A DNA stretch of 13,739 nucleotides, from NCBI GenBank assembly GCA_023415235.1, contig JAEZLP010000007.1, positions 1 to 13,739 on the forward strand, written 5' to 3'. The notes beneath the pieces were generated by a model that saw only the letters and a list, made by a program, of their open reading frames with translations, was not told the origin of the DNA and made no database searches. This DNA is from Bacillota bacterium (lineage in GTDB: Bacteria; Bacillota; Clostridia; Peptostreptococcales; Anaerovoracaceae). Of this stretch, positions 6,570-13,344 are shown one piece after another (positions within the stretch are counted from its first letter, which is position 1; every line of letters starts with the position of its first letter). A program made the position numbers and the translations under genes.

Positions 6570-7466
6570 ATGGAAAACAAAAGAATTAGGGTAGGAATCG
6601 CGCCGATCGGCTGGACCAACGATGACCTGCCGGATCTCGGAAGTGAAAACACGTTTGAGCAGTGTGTCAGTGAAATGGCGCTTGCGGGATTCAAGGGCTG
6701 CGAGGTTGGAAACAAATATCCGAGGGATACGACAGTATTAAAGAAAGCGCTTGCGCTGAGAGGAATTGAGATTTGCAACGCATGGTTCAGCGCCTGTTTC
6801 ACAACCAAGCCGGAAGCGGAAGTGCTCAAAGAATTTGTGGAGCACAGAGATTTTCTCTACGAAATGGGCGCGAAGGTAATCGGCGCAGCCGAAGTGGGAA
6901 ACAGTATTCAGGGTCTGAACGAGCCGATTTTTGACGCCAAGCCTGTTTACACGGAAGAACAGTGGAAAAAGGTGGTCAGGGGCTACAATCTCATGGCTGA
7001 CCTGGCAGAAGAAAAAGGCATGAAGCTCTGCTGCCACCACCATATGGGCACCGGAGTCCAGACCATGGAAGAAATCGACCGCTTCATGGACAGCGTTCAG
7101 AAAAACGTCTATCTCCTTTATGATTCCGGTCATATCTATTATTCCGAAGGCAGCTTTGACTCCTGCCTTACCTTGTTGGGAAAATATATCGACAGAACTG
7201 CACACATTCATCTTAAGGATGTAAGACCTGAGGTAATCGAGAAGGTCAGAAAAGAAAAATTAAGCTTCCTTGACGGTGTTCGGGCCGGAACCTTTACGGT
7301 ACCGGGAGACGGCGCCATCGATTTTGCTCCGATTTTCAAGATCGTCAATGAGAGCAGCTATGAGGGCTGGATGGTCGTGGAAGCGGAACAGGATCCTGCC
7401 AAGGCAAATCCGCTGGAATACGCATTAAAGGCAAGAAAATATATTGAAGAATATTCCGGAATATAA
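6570..7466 (+). CDS. iolE: Inosose dehydratase (IolE)
   Basis: A 298-residue TIM-barrel metal enzyme of the AP-endonuclease-2/sugar-isomerase superfamily. It dehydrates scyllo-inosose (2-keto-myo-inositol) to 3D-(3,5/4)-trihydroxycyclohexane-1,2-dione. The N-terminal signature GIAPIGWTNDDLPDLG (9-24) is diagnostic for IolE. Likely metal and catalytic positions sit in HHHMGT (156-161), YDSGH (184-188), HIHLKD (212-217), PGDG (245-248) and VVEAEQDP (269-276). Length is normal for the family. Start ATG 6570 is preceded by AAGGA with a rather long 11-base spacer, so translation may be modest. It feeds IolD, encoded just upstream, and takes the product of IolG, encoded 18 bases downstream. Confidence 0.95.
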   Translation: MENKRIRVGIAPIGWTNDDLPDLGSENTFEQCVSEMALAGFKGCEVGNKYPRDTTVLKKALALRGIEICNAWFSACFTTKPEAEVLKEFVEHRDFLYEMGAKVIGAAEVGNSIQGLNEPIFDAKPVYTEEQWKKVVRGYNLMADLAEEKGMKLCCHHHMGTGVQTMEEIDRFMDSVQKNVYLLYDSGHIYYSEGSFDSCLTLLGKYIDRTAHIHLKDVRPEVIEKVRKEKLSFLDGVRAGTFTVPGDGAIDFAPIFKIVNESSYEGWMVVEAEQDPAKANPLEYALKARKYIEEYSGI

Positions 7467-7484
7467 TCTGAGGGGAGAAAAAGA

Positions 7485-8501
7485 ATGGAAAAGAAGTTAA
7501 AAGTCGGCATCATCGGCACCGGCAGAATTGGAAAGGTTCATACCATGAGCATCATGAACCAGATTCCGCAGGTGGAAATCAAGGCTGTCACGGACATCTT
7601 CCTGGATCAGGCCAAGGAATGGGCCGCGCAGTCAGGCATCAAAACGGTTTACAATGATTACAAGGAACTGATTGCAGACCCGGAAATCGACGCAGTGCTC
7701 GTATGCTCTTCGACGGATACCCACGCGGAAATCGCAATCGCTGCGGCCAACGCTGGAAAGCATGTATTCTGTGAAAAGCCCGTTGATCTTTCCATAGAAA
7801 AGGTTGAGGCGGTAATCGAAGCCGCAAAGAAAGCGGGAGTCAAGCTCCAGATCGGATTCAACAGAAGATTTGACCACAACTTCAAAAAGGTCAGAGAGCT
7901 GATTGAAAACGGAACCATCGGAGACCTGCAGATCTTGAAAATTACTTCAAGGGATCCTTCCCCGCCGCCAATCGAGTACGTGAAGGTATCCGGCGGAATC
8001 TTCATGGATATGACCATTCATGATTTCGATATGGCCAGATTCCTGACCGGCAGTGAAGCGGAAGAAGTTTATGTTGCCGCTGCCTGCATGGTGGATCCTG
8101 CCATCGCCGAGGCGGGCGACGTGGATACTGCGCTGATCACCATTCGGTTCAAGAACGGCACCATCTGTGTTATCGACAATTCCAGAAAAGCCGCCTACGG
8201 CTACGACCAGAGGGTAGAAGCCTTTGGATCAAAGGGAAAAGTCGAAATTGGCAACGACTATCCTTCCACCGCCGTATGGAGTACGGAAACAGGCGTATAC
8301 AGCGAAAAACCGCTTTACTTCTTCCTTGAGAGATATATGGATTCCTTCGCGGAGGAAATGAAACAATTCATGAACGCGCTGATCAACGATACGGAAACTC
8401 CGGTAACAGGATTTGACGGACTGCAGCCGATCAAGCTGGGACTGGCTGCAAGAAAATCGGTTGCCGAGGGAAGACCGGTTAAATTAAGCGAAATAGAATA
8501 A
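7485..8501 (+). CDS. iolG: Inositol 2-dehydrogenase, Gfo/Idh/MocA family (IolG)
   Basis: A 338-residue NAD-dependent dehydrogenase that oxidises myo-inositol to scyllo-inosose, the first step of the pathway. Start ATG 7485 has AGGGGAG seven bases upstream. The Rossmann motif GTGRIG is at 11-16, the family catalytic lysine in CEKP (Lys98), then GFNRRFD (124-130) and the DxxxH pair Asp175/His179 in MDMTIHDFD, matching the Lys-Asp-His set of Bacillus subtilis IolG. The C-terminal domain ends normally. It is the last gene of lacI-iolD-iolE-iolG and is followed by an inverted repeat with T-run. Related substrates (scyllo- or D-chiro-inositol) cannot be excluded by sequence; the iolDE neighbours favour myo-inositol. 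Confidence 0.9.
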   Translation: MEKKLKVGIIGTGRIGKVHTMSIMNQIPQVEIKAVTDIFLDQAKEWAAQSGIKTVYNDYKELIADPEIDAVLVCSSTDTHAEIAIAAANAGKHVFCEKPVDLSIEKVEAVIEAAKKAGVKLQIGFNRRFDHNFKKVRELIENGTIGDLQILKITSRDPSPPPIEYVKVSGGIFMDMTIHDFDMARFLTGSEAEEVYVAAACMVDPAIAEAGDVDTALITIRFKNGTICVIDNSRKAAYGYDQRVEAFGSKGKVEIGNDYPSTAVWSTETGVYSEKPLYFFLERYMDSFAEEMKQFMNALINDTETPVTGFDGLQPIKLGLAARKSVAEGRPVKLSEIE

Positions 8502-8511
8502 CCATTTTTGT

Positions 8512-8570
8512 AATATTGTGTTATAATGAATTGCGTTGAAAATGCGTTCGTAATAACACAATATTTTTTT
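8512..8570 (+). terminator. 13-bp inverted repeat plus T-run, probable iol operon terminator
   Basis: AATATTGTGTTAT (8512-8524) is mirrored perfectly by ATAACACAATATT (8553-8565), and the T-run continues to 8570. It lies 10 bases past the iolG stop. The stem is AT-rich and the 28-base loop is long, so termination may be partial. The loop holds two direct TGCGTT copies (8532-8537 and 8543-8548). The arms could alternatively be paired protein-binding sites. Confidence 0.55.
8519..8527 (+). promoter_or_regulatory. Extended -10 promoter of the second LacI-type gene
   Basis: TGTTATAAT is a perfect extended -10 (TGn-TATAAT). No good -35 lies 17 bases upstream, which extended -10 promoters can tolerate. 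The start point would fall near 8534, leaving a 70-base leader. The element overlaps the left arm of the inverted repeat at 8512-8524, so a protein bound to that arm would block it. Confidence 0.55.
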
Positions 8571-8603
8571 GACTTTTTATAAGATAACTTTCTGGAGGCG
8601 CAA

Positions 8604-9659
8604 ATGGTAGGAATTAAAGAGGTTGCAAAAAAAGCCGGCGTATCTATTTCCACGGTATCCAATGTGATGAACGGGAAAAAACCCGTCAGCCCTGAACTGA
8701 AGGCGCGGGTCAACGAGGCCATCGAGGAGCTGCAATACGAGGTAAACCCTGTGGGTAGAGGCTTAAAAAGCAACAAGACCAATCAGATCGGCGTAATCGT
8801 GCCATCCTTCAATCAGGTTTACTTTCCTGCTGTTTTGCAGGGGATACATGAAGCCGGAACCCAATACGGATATACCATATTGGTTTTTGAAACCAACGGA
8901 AATGTGGATTTGGAAAAGCAGCATGTCCGGTTTCTGCAGCATTCCTGGTCGGACGGGATCATTCTCGCCTCCTATGCCAACGGAGAAAACATATCGGACA
9001 GAAAATACATCCGCTCTCTTGTGGAGAGCGGTAACCGTAAAAAAGCCATTCCAGTGGTATCCCTGGAAAACGTCCTGGATCCCGGAATCGATGCAGTGGT
9101 CATAGATAACCGAAGAGCGGCGTCTACCGCAGTCACCCATCTGATAAAGCTGGGACACAGGGAAATCGCCCATGTGGCGGCTCCTCTGCGGTTTCAGATC
9201 GGAAACCTGAGGCTTTCCGGCTACCGGGAAACCATGAAAAACGCAGGGCTGACGGTGGATGAGGATCTCATCTGCGAAGGGGACTATTCTCCTATTAGCG
9301 GCTATCGGGCTATGGAAACGATCCTGAAAAAAGGAAAACCCTTCACGGCTGTTTTTGCGGCAAACGACCAGATGGGGATCGGAGTCATTCGCGCCTTGCT
9401 GGATCACGGATACCGGATTCCGGAGGACGTGGCTGTCATCGGAATCGACAACAACTTTCCATCCACGCTGATCACGCCGTCCCTTTCCAGCGTAAATCTG
9501 CCGAAGTATGATCTGGGCTTTCAGGCGATGCATCTTTTGAATGAACGGATCAAAGATCCGGCCAGACCCCGCTGCGTGATTACTCTGGAGTCCGAGCTGA
9601 TTGTAAGAAAATCCACCAGCAGCGAAGGCAGCGGAACCTGGAATCTGGTGGGTTGGTAA
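8604..9659 (+). CDS. LacI/GalR-family transcriptional regulator (second)
   Basis: A 351-residue regulator. Start ATG 8604 has TGGAGG five bases upstream. The helix-turn-helix is residues 4-24 (IKEVAKKAGVSISTVSNVMNG), and the hinge is VNPVGRGLKSNKT (47-59), with Gly where many relatives have Ala before the Arg. The effector domain runs from QIGVIVPSFNQVYF (61-74) to VIGIDNNFPSTLITPSLSSV and a normal C-terminus. It shares overall layout with the regulator at 3562 but clearly differs in sequence. It is transcribed from its own extended -10 element and sits between the iol operon and the convergent uronate/inositol operon, so it may control either one; which is not visible. The effector is unknown. 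Confidence 0.9.
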   Translation: MVGIKEVAKKAGVSISTVSNVMNGKKPVSPELKARVNEAIEELQYEVNPVGRGLKSNKTNQIGVIVPSFNQVYFPAVLQGIHEAGTQYGYTILVFETNGNVDLEKQHVRFLQHSWSDGIILASYANGENISDRKYIRSLVESGNRKKAIPVVSLENVLDPGIDAVVIDNRRAASTAVTHLIKLGHREIAHVAAPLRFQIGNLRLSGYRETMKNAGLTVDEDLICEGDYSPISGYRAMETILKKGKPFTAVFAANDQMGIGVIRALLDHGYRIPEDVAVIGIDNNFPSTLITPSLSSVNLPKYDLGFQAMHLLNERIKDPARPRCVITLESELIVRKSTSSEGSGTWNLVGW

Positions 9660-9674
9660 CAGAATAACCCCGAG

Positions 9675-9704
9675 TCCGCGAAATGGTATAATTCCGCGAA
9701 ATGG
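9675..9704 (+). promoter_or_regulatory. Two 12-bp direct repeats bracketing an extended -10 element
   Basis: TCCGCGAAATGG occurs at 9675-9686 and again at 9693-9704, an 18-base period. Between and overlapping them, TGGTATAAT (9684-9692) is a perfect TGn-TATAAT. A transcript would start near 9699 and run antisense into the 3' end of the minus-strand dehydrogenase gene. It may be a promoter with regulator sites, or a chance match in a short intergenic duplication. Confidence 0.35.
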
Positions 9705-9711
9705 AAAAATA

Positions 9712-9738
9712 AAGGCCGTTCCCGAAGGGAGCGGCCTT
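9712..9738 (-). terminator. Strong intrinsic terminator of the minus-strand operon
   Basis: A 12-bp GC-rich stem (9712-9723 with 9727-9738, one G-U pair) closes a 3-base loop. Read on the minus strand it is followed by TATTTTT. It lies 64 bases beyond the stop codon of the dehydrogenase gene ending at 9803. On the plus strand no T-run follows, so it ends the convergent lacI transcript less well. Confidence 0.8.
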
Positions 9739-9802
9739 ATCATGTCCTAATCATATACAATTGTCAATTCAAAGCTGCTATCAGGCAAACCTGCCTGCGG
9801 GC

Positions 9803-10822
9803 TTACTTCATTTTAACGATGGTTCTCTTATCTACCGCTTCCTTGGCGGCAAAGGCCCATTTTACAGCCTTATATCCGTCCATCAGTCCGGCCTTGGGTT
9901 GTCTGCCTTGCTGGATGCAGTCGGCAAAGTCCTGAAGCTCCGCTTTAAAGGTGGGCTCCCAGAATTCAAAGAACCACTTTACGCATTCGGTGGTAATCCC
10001 GTTGGAGTTCATCTGGACCACCCTGTCCTTGTTTGGTGTGGTACCCATTCTGAGCGAACCCTTTGTACCGAACACCTCGATTTCTACATGATAGCCGTAG
10101 GTGGAATTTCTCGAAGTCTCAAGATAACCCATCACACCGTTTTCAAAACCAACAGAAATGATGCAGTTGTCGATATCGTTGATTTCAGCAAGTCCCTCAT
10201 AGCCAAAAGCGCCCCCCATACCGTATACGGTTTCGGCGTCGGATTCGATGAGGAATCTGGCTGTATCGTAGTCATGGGTCAGCATGTCAAATACCAATCC
10301 GCCGCTGGTTGGACTGAACTTGAGCAGAGCTTCCCGATCCCACTCCGGATCGCGATTGGCCAGCTTGATCAGGATCGGCTTTCCGATGAAGCCCTCTTCG
10401 ATCTTCTGCTTCATGGTCATCAGAGAACGGTCGAATCTGCGATTATAGCCGATCTGGAATATGTTTACATTATTTTTTTCAACGGTTTCCTTGATCAGGT
10501 CGATTTCTTCCAGCGTCATCCCCAGCGGTTTTTCACAGTAGATGTTCTTTACGCCGGCGTTTGCGGCGTCGCAGATCATCTGGCAGTGGTAAGCAGAATT
10601 GGATGCGATTACGATTCCGTCAAGATTTCTGTCATTGAACAGGTCCATATAATTCGTTGTGCCATAACCGGGATTCATTTCCTTCATCACACTGTCCACC
10701 TCTTCGGGAACAGCGCTGCAGACCGCAGCAAGCTCGGCATTGATGATGTTGTAGTTGATATTCGCCGCATGCTCACGGCCGAGTCTTCCTAAGCCTATGA
10801 TTCCTAATTTTACTTTTTCCAT
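9803..10822 (-). CDS. Gfo/Idh/MocA-family dehydrogenase, inositol 2-dehydrogenase-like
   Basis: A 339-residue NAD(P)-dependent oxidoreductase. Start ATG 10822 has GGAGG six bases upstream, placed within the 12-base gap after the preceding stop, so translation is probably coupled. The Rossmann motif is GLGRLG (10-15). The catalytic lysine is in CEKPLG (Lys98), followed by IGYNRRFD (124-131) and Asp179/His183 in DMLTHDYDTAR. The same set is in the IolG at 7485, and the two proteins look like paralogs. Neighbours encode UxaE, a ketose epimerase and a zinc MDR dehydrogenase, so it may be the first enzyme of an alternative inositol route or act on another isomer (scyllo- or D-chiro-inositol). The exact substrate cannot be read from sequence. 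Last gene of the operon, before the terminator at 9712-9738. Confidence 0.88.
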   Translation of the reverse strand: MEKVKLGIIGLGRLGREHAANINYNIINAELAAVCSAVPEEVDSVMKEMNPGYGTTNYMDLFNDRNLDGIVIASNSAYHCQMICDAANAGVKNIYCEKPLGMTLEEIDLIKETVEKNNVNIFQIGYNRRFDRSLMTMKQKIEEGFIGKPILIKLANRDPEWDREALLKFSPTSGGLVFDMLTHDYDTARFLIESDAETVYGMGGAFGYEGLAEINDIDNCIISVGFENGVMGYLETSRNSTYGYHVEIEVFGTKGSLRMGTTPNKDRVVQMNSNGITTECVKWFFEFWEPTFKAELQDFADCIQQGRQPKAGLMDGYKAVKWAFAAKEAVDKRTIVKMK

Positions 10823-10834
10823 GGTGTTCCTCCG

Positions 10835-11674
10835 TTACTTAAAAGCGTTCTGTACTCCCTTGATCCAACCCTGCAATGAGGTTTCCGAATCCGGGAGGGG
10901 CAGACATTCGGCGCTGAGAAAGCCCTGGTAGTTGGCTTTTTTCAGCGAATTAACAATTTCCTTCAGATCGATATGGCCTGCGCCTGCAAAATGGCGGTTG
11001 CTGTCGGCGATATGCACATATCCGAGCAGCTCTCCGCAGTCCAGGATCGCCTTGGACATATCGGCGTCCTCAATGTTCATATGAAACGTATCGAGAAGGA
11101 TTTTCGTATTTGGAAGCCTGTTTTCGCGGATAAATGCCGCTGTTTCCTGTGCTGTATTCAAGTAATTGTTTTCAAACCGGTTAATGGCTTCAAACACGAT
11201 GCATACATCTTTCGACTCTGCATATTCCGCAATGATCCGCGTTGAATGAGCCAGCCGTTCCAGAGACATTTCACGGGAAGCGTCGGACGGTAGATTGCCG
11301 CGGATGCAGCCTATGATGACCATTGCCTGATAGGGAGCGGCCGCATCCACAAATTCCTTGAGACGCTTGATTGCAGCAGTCCGGTTGTCGCTGTCGTCAT
11401 GGATCAGGGAGAGCCCCTCCTGTACGTAAGCCCGGCCTGTGGCAAAGGCCGATATGTTCATCTGATTTTCCCTGCATGCCTGAAAAATTTCAGCAAGGGG
11501 TATTTGAGCCGGATCTGCCCAGTGAAGCTCCACTGCGTCGTAACCCAGTTCGGAAGCTTTCCTGATCCGAAGAGCGGGACTTCCTGCCATGATGACAGGG
11601 GCCGCCGGGTTCAGCTCGGCTGTCAGTGTTGCGGAGAGTTTGATCTGCTCCGGCAGACCGTTTTTTTTACTCAT
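10835..11674 (-). CDS. Sugar isomerase/epimerase, ketose 3-epimerase-like TIM barrel (IolO candidate)
   Basis: A 279-residue TIM-barrel protein. ATG 11674 is chosen because GAGGA lies seven bases upstream and the length suits the family; an in-frame ATG at 11782 would add 36 unlike residues. Metal and catalytic positions of the D-tagatose/D-psicose 3-epimerase group are visible: Glu162 in FEAINRFENNYLNT, Asp195 and His198 in LLDTFHMNIED, His221 in VHIADSNR, and Glu256 in SAECLPLP. Its context between uxaE and an IolG-like dehydrogenase recalls Thermotoga IolO, which epimerises 5-keto-L-gluconate to D-tagaturonate, the substrate of UxaE. That role is inferred. Other ketose or keto-acid epimerisations remain possible. 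The gap to uxaE upstream contains a hairpin. Confidence 0.85.
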   Translation of the reverse strand: MSKKNGLPEQIKLSATLTAELNPAAPVIMAGSPALRIRKASELGYDAVELHWADPAQIPLAEIFQACRENQMNISAFATGRAYVQEGLSLIHDDSDNRTAAIKRLKEFVDAAAPYQAMVIIGCIRGNLPSDASREMSLERLAHSTRIIAEYAESKDVCIVFEAINRFENNYLNTAQETAAFIRENRLPNTKILLDTFHMNIEDADMSKAILDCGELLGYVHIADSNRHFAGAGHIDLKEIVNSLKKANYQGFLSAECLPLPDSETSLQGWIKGVQNAFK

Positions 11675-11717
11675 AACTAATTCCTCATAGTAGAAATCTG
11701 AAATAAAATGGGAAATA

Positions 11718-11751
11718 CTTGCCTCAGGCCTTATCGGAGCCATGAGGCAAG
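11718..11751 (-). other. Intercistronic hairpin between uxaE and the epimerase gene
   Basis: CTTGCCTCA (11718-11726) pairs perfectly with TGAGGCAAG (11743-11751); a further GGC/GCC pairing extends the stem past a single bulged base (11742). No T-run directly follows on the minus strand. It lies 44 bases past the uxaE stop and 43 bases before the next start codon, where it could act in mRNA processing or partial termination. Confidence 0.5.
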
Positions 11752-11795
11752 CAATTCGGTATGTTAGGTGTGTCGTTTGCATTTATGAAATTAAA

Positions 11796-13271
11796 TTATC
11801 TGGTTAGCCCCGTCAGCTTGAGGTGACGTCCGATATGGGCTTCCAATCTGCTGTAGTAATGCTCTTCATGTTCATTCAGGGTTTGATAGAGCTCCCTTTT
11901 CAATTCCGGATCCGCCAGGATAAAACCATATGTGATATGGAGCAACTGCCTGCTGTTGTCGTCCTTCAGATAATCGATCAGGGAATCGTCAGTGATATTG
12001 TCTGGGCTCTCAACCCTGGAGGGATCGCCGGACACATGGTAGAAAGCTTTGGCTTCTTCGAAGTGGGCCAGCGCTTTCTTGTGAATCCTCCGGTAGAGGG
12101 AGGGATGTTTCTCCGCTATGGCGCCAACCGCCTCCAACCAGTTGGTTCCCGAGGTCTTCAGATGCATCAGACCGCCGGTATGCTTTCCGATCAAGGGAAA
12201 AACGCTGAATTTATCGCTTCCTGAATGAATACTCAGCTTGTAGCCGAAATGTCTTGCAATGGCTGCATGCTCTTCCAACTGGGCTTCAAAGGCTTCAGGG
12301 GTTCCGATGTAGTCGATTCCCTTCTGAAACTCTCCGATAAATCTGGGTGCAAGACTGGTCACTTCGATATTGTGATCCACCAGCTCCATTGCGACAAATA
12401 AATGGCCCAAAGCTGTTGTTACGGATTCCGTTTCATCGATGGAGAGTTCAAAGTCCACCGGGTGAGGCGATTTGTTCAGATAACGGTAATATACATCCCG
12501 GACAAAATCCACTGCTCCGCCATAAATCAGGGCGCAGCGCATCAACTCATCTCTGCTGAACCGGTATTCCTTTCCATTGATCGGAAAACCTTTGCTTAGA
12601 TAGAATTCTTCAATCCGGATCCGATAATCACGGGGAAGCTTTTCATAAGCCTGAGCTAAAGCCTCATGAGTCAGGGCTTCGATCCCCCTTCCTATCTTTT
12701 CGGAACAGTCAAGGGTAATCATGGTGTAGCCTGCTTCCAGAGCCTCCCTGATGTCATCTTCTTTTTTCAGATGATCTCCGTCTGCTCCAAATCCGCCCCT
12801 GTAGCCCTCCTGAAAGACGGCAAAACATACATCGTCCAAAACCTGCTCATAATTTCTTCCGGTCAGATCAAGCTCCCTCTTGCTCTGCTGAGCTAAAACC
12901 GGCTTTGCCTCGCTGTTTTCAAAACAGCGAATATGACCTGGAGTTGCGAGGCCCAGTCGGTCGCCAAGACCAAAGGTTGCGGTTTTTCTGCCGAAAGCCC
13001 GGGGACAGGTATAGGGCAAATAATCGTTCAGAACAATCCGGTTGTGATGGGTTAAGGGGCACAGCTTGAGAGTATCGGAAAGCTCCGTCCCTCCAAGCCG
13101 GGAGAAGAATTCCCCTTTCCCCGTCGCCAAGATCCATTTTGCTCCGTCGATTTTACAGAGCAGAAATAGAGCGTCTCCGTGCCGAACACAGGACTTGGGA
13201 TAAACCACCACCTGATCCGGTTGTAAATTGTATGCCTTGCATATGGTCTCTATATCAGCCGCTGCTATCAT
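11796..13271 (-). CDS. uxaE: Tagaturonate epimerase (UxaE family)
   Basis: A 491-residue enzyme that interconverts D-tagaturonate and D-fructuronate in hexuronate catabolism. ATG 13271 is preferred because GGGAGG lies ten bases upstream; ATG 13280 would sit one base from it and add three residues. Recognition rests on FGLGDRLGLATPGHIR (100-115), GFGADGDHLK (160-169), ELSIDETE (275-282) and LSIHSGSDKFSVFPLIGKHTGG (346-367), segments I associate with UxaE. The His and Asp residues within them are candidate metal ligands. Length matches the family (about 480-500). It follows the MDR dehydrogenase gene after a gap of 64-73 bases. In Thermotoga the same enzyme drains tagaturonate formed from inositol, which fits these neighbours; use on galacturonate instead is possible, but no uxaC-type isomerase is in the window. 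Confidence 0.88.
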   Translation of the reverse strand: MIAAADIETICKAYNLQPDQVVVYPKSCVRHGDALFLLCKIDGAKWILATGKGEFFSRLGGTELSDTLKLCPLTHHNRIVLNDYLPYTCPRAFGRKTATFGLGDRLGLATPGHIRCFENSEAKPVLAQQSKRELDLTGRNYEQVLDDVCFAVFQEGYRGGFGADGDHLKKEDDIREALEAGYTMITLDCSEKIGRGIEALTHEALAQAYEKLPRDYRIRIEEFYLSKGFPINGKEYRFSRDELMRCALIYGGAVDFVRDVYYRYLNKSPHPVDFELSIDETESVTTALGHLFVAMELVDHNIEVTSLAPRFIGEFQKGIDYIGTPEAFEAQLEEHAAIARHFGYKLSIHSGSDKFSVFPLIGKHTGGLMHLKTSGTNWLEAVGAIAEKHPSLYRRIHKKALAHFEEAKAFYHVSGDPSRVESPDNITDDSLIDYLKDDNSRQLLHITYGFILADPELKRELYQTLNEHEEHYYSRLEAHIGRHLKLTGLTR

Positions 13272-13344
13272 TTTGCCCATACCTCCCGTTTCTATCTATT
13301 GCTCAAGTTTTTTGTTGCTTCATTATGGTAATGAGTTCCGATAA

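Noticed and set aside
5795..6829. A 344-codon minus-strand open frame
   Set aside because: It spans the end of iolD, the gap and the start of iolE on the opposite strand. Both of those genes are certain and the antisense product has no recognisable features.
8763..9743. A 326-codon minus-strand open frame
   Set aside because: It is antisense to the second LacI-type regulator and continues into the terminator region without a plausible start site or motif.
9761..10792. A 343-codon plus-strand open frame
   Set aside because: It lies opposite the Gfo/Idh dehydrogenase at 9803-10822, whose Rossmann and catalytic motifs are clear. The plus-strand product has no family features or binding site, so it is an antisense shadow.
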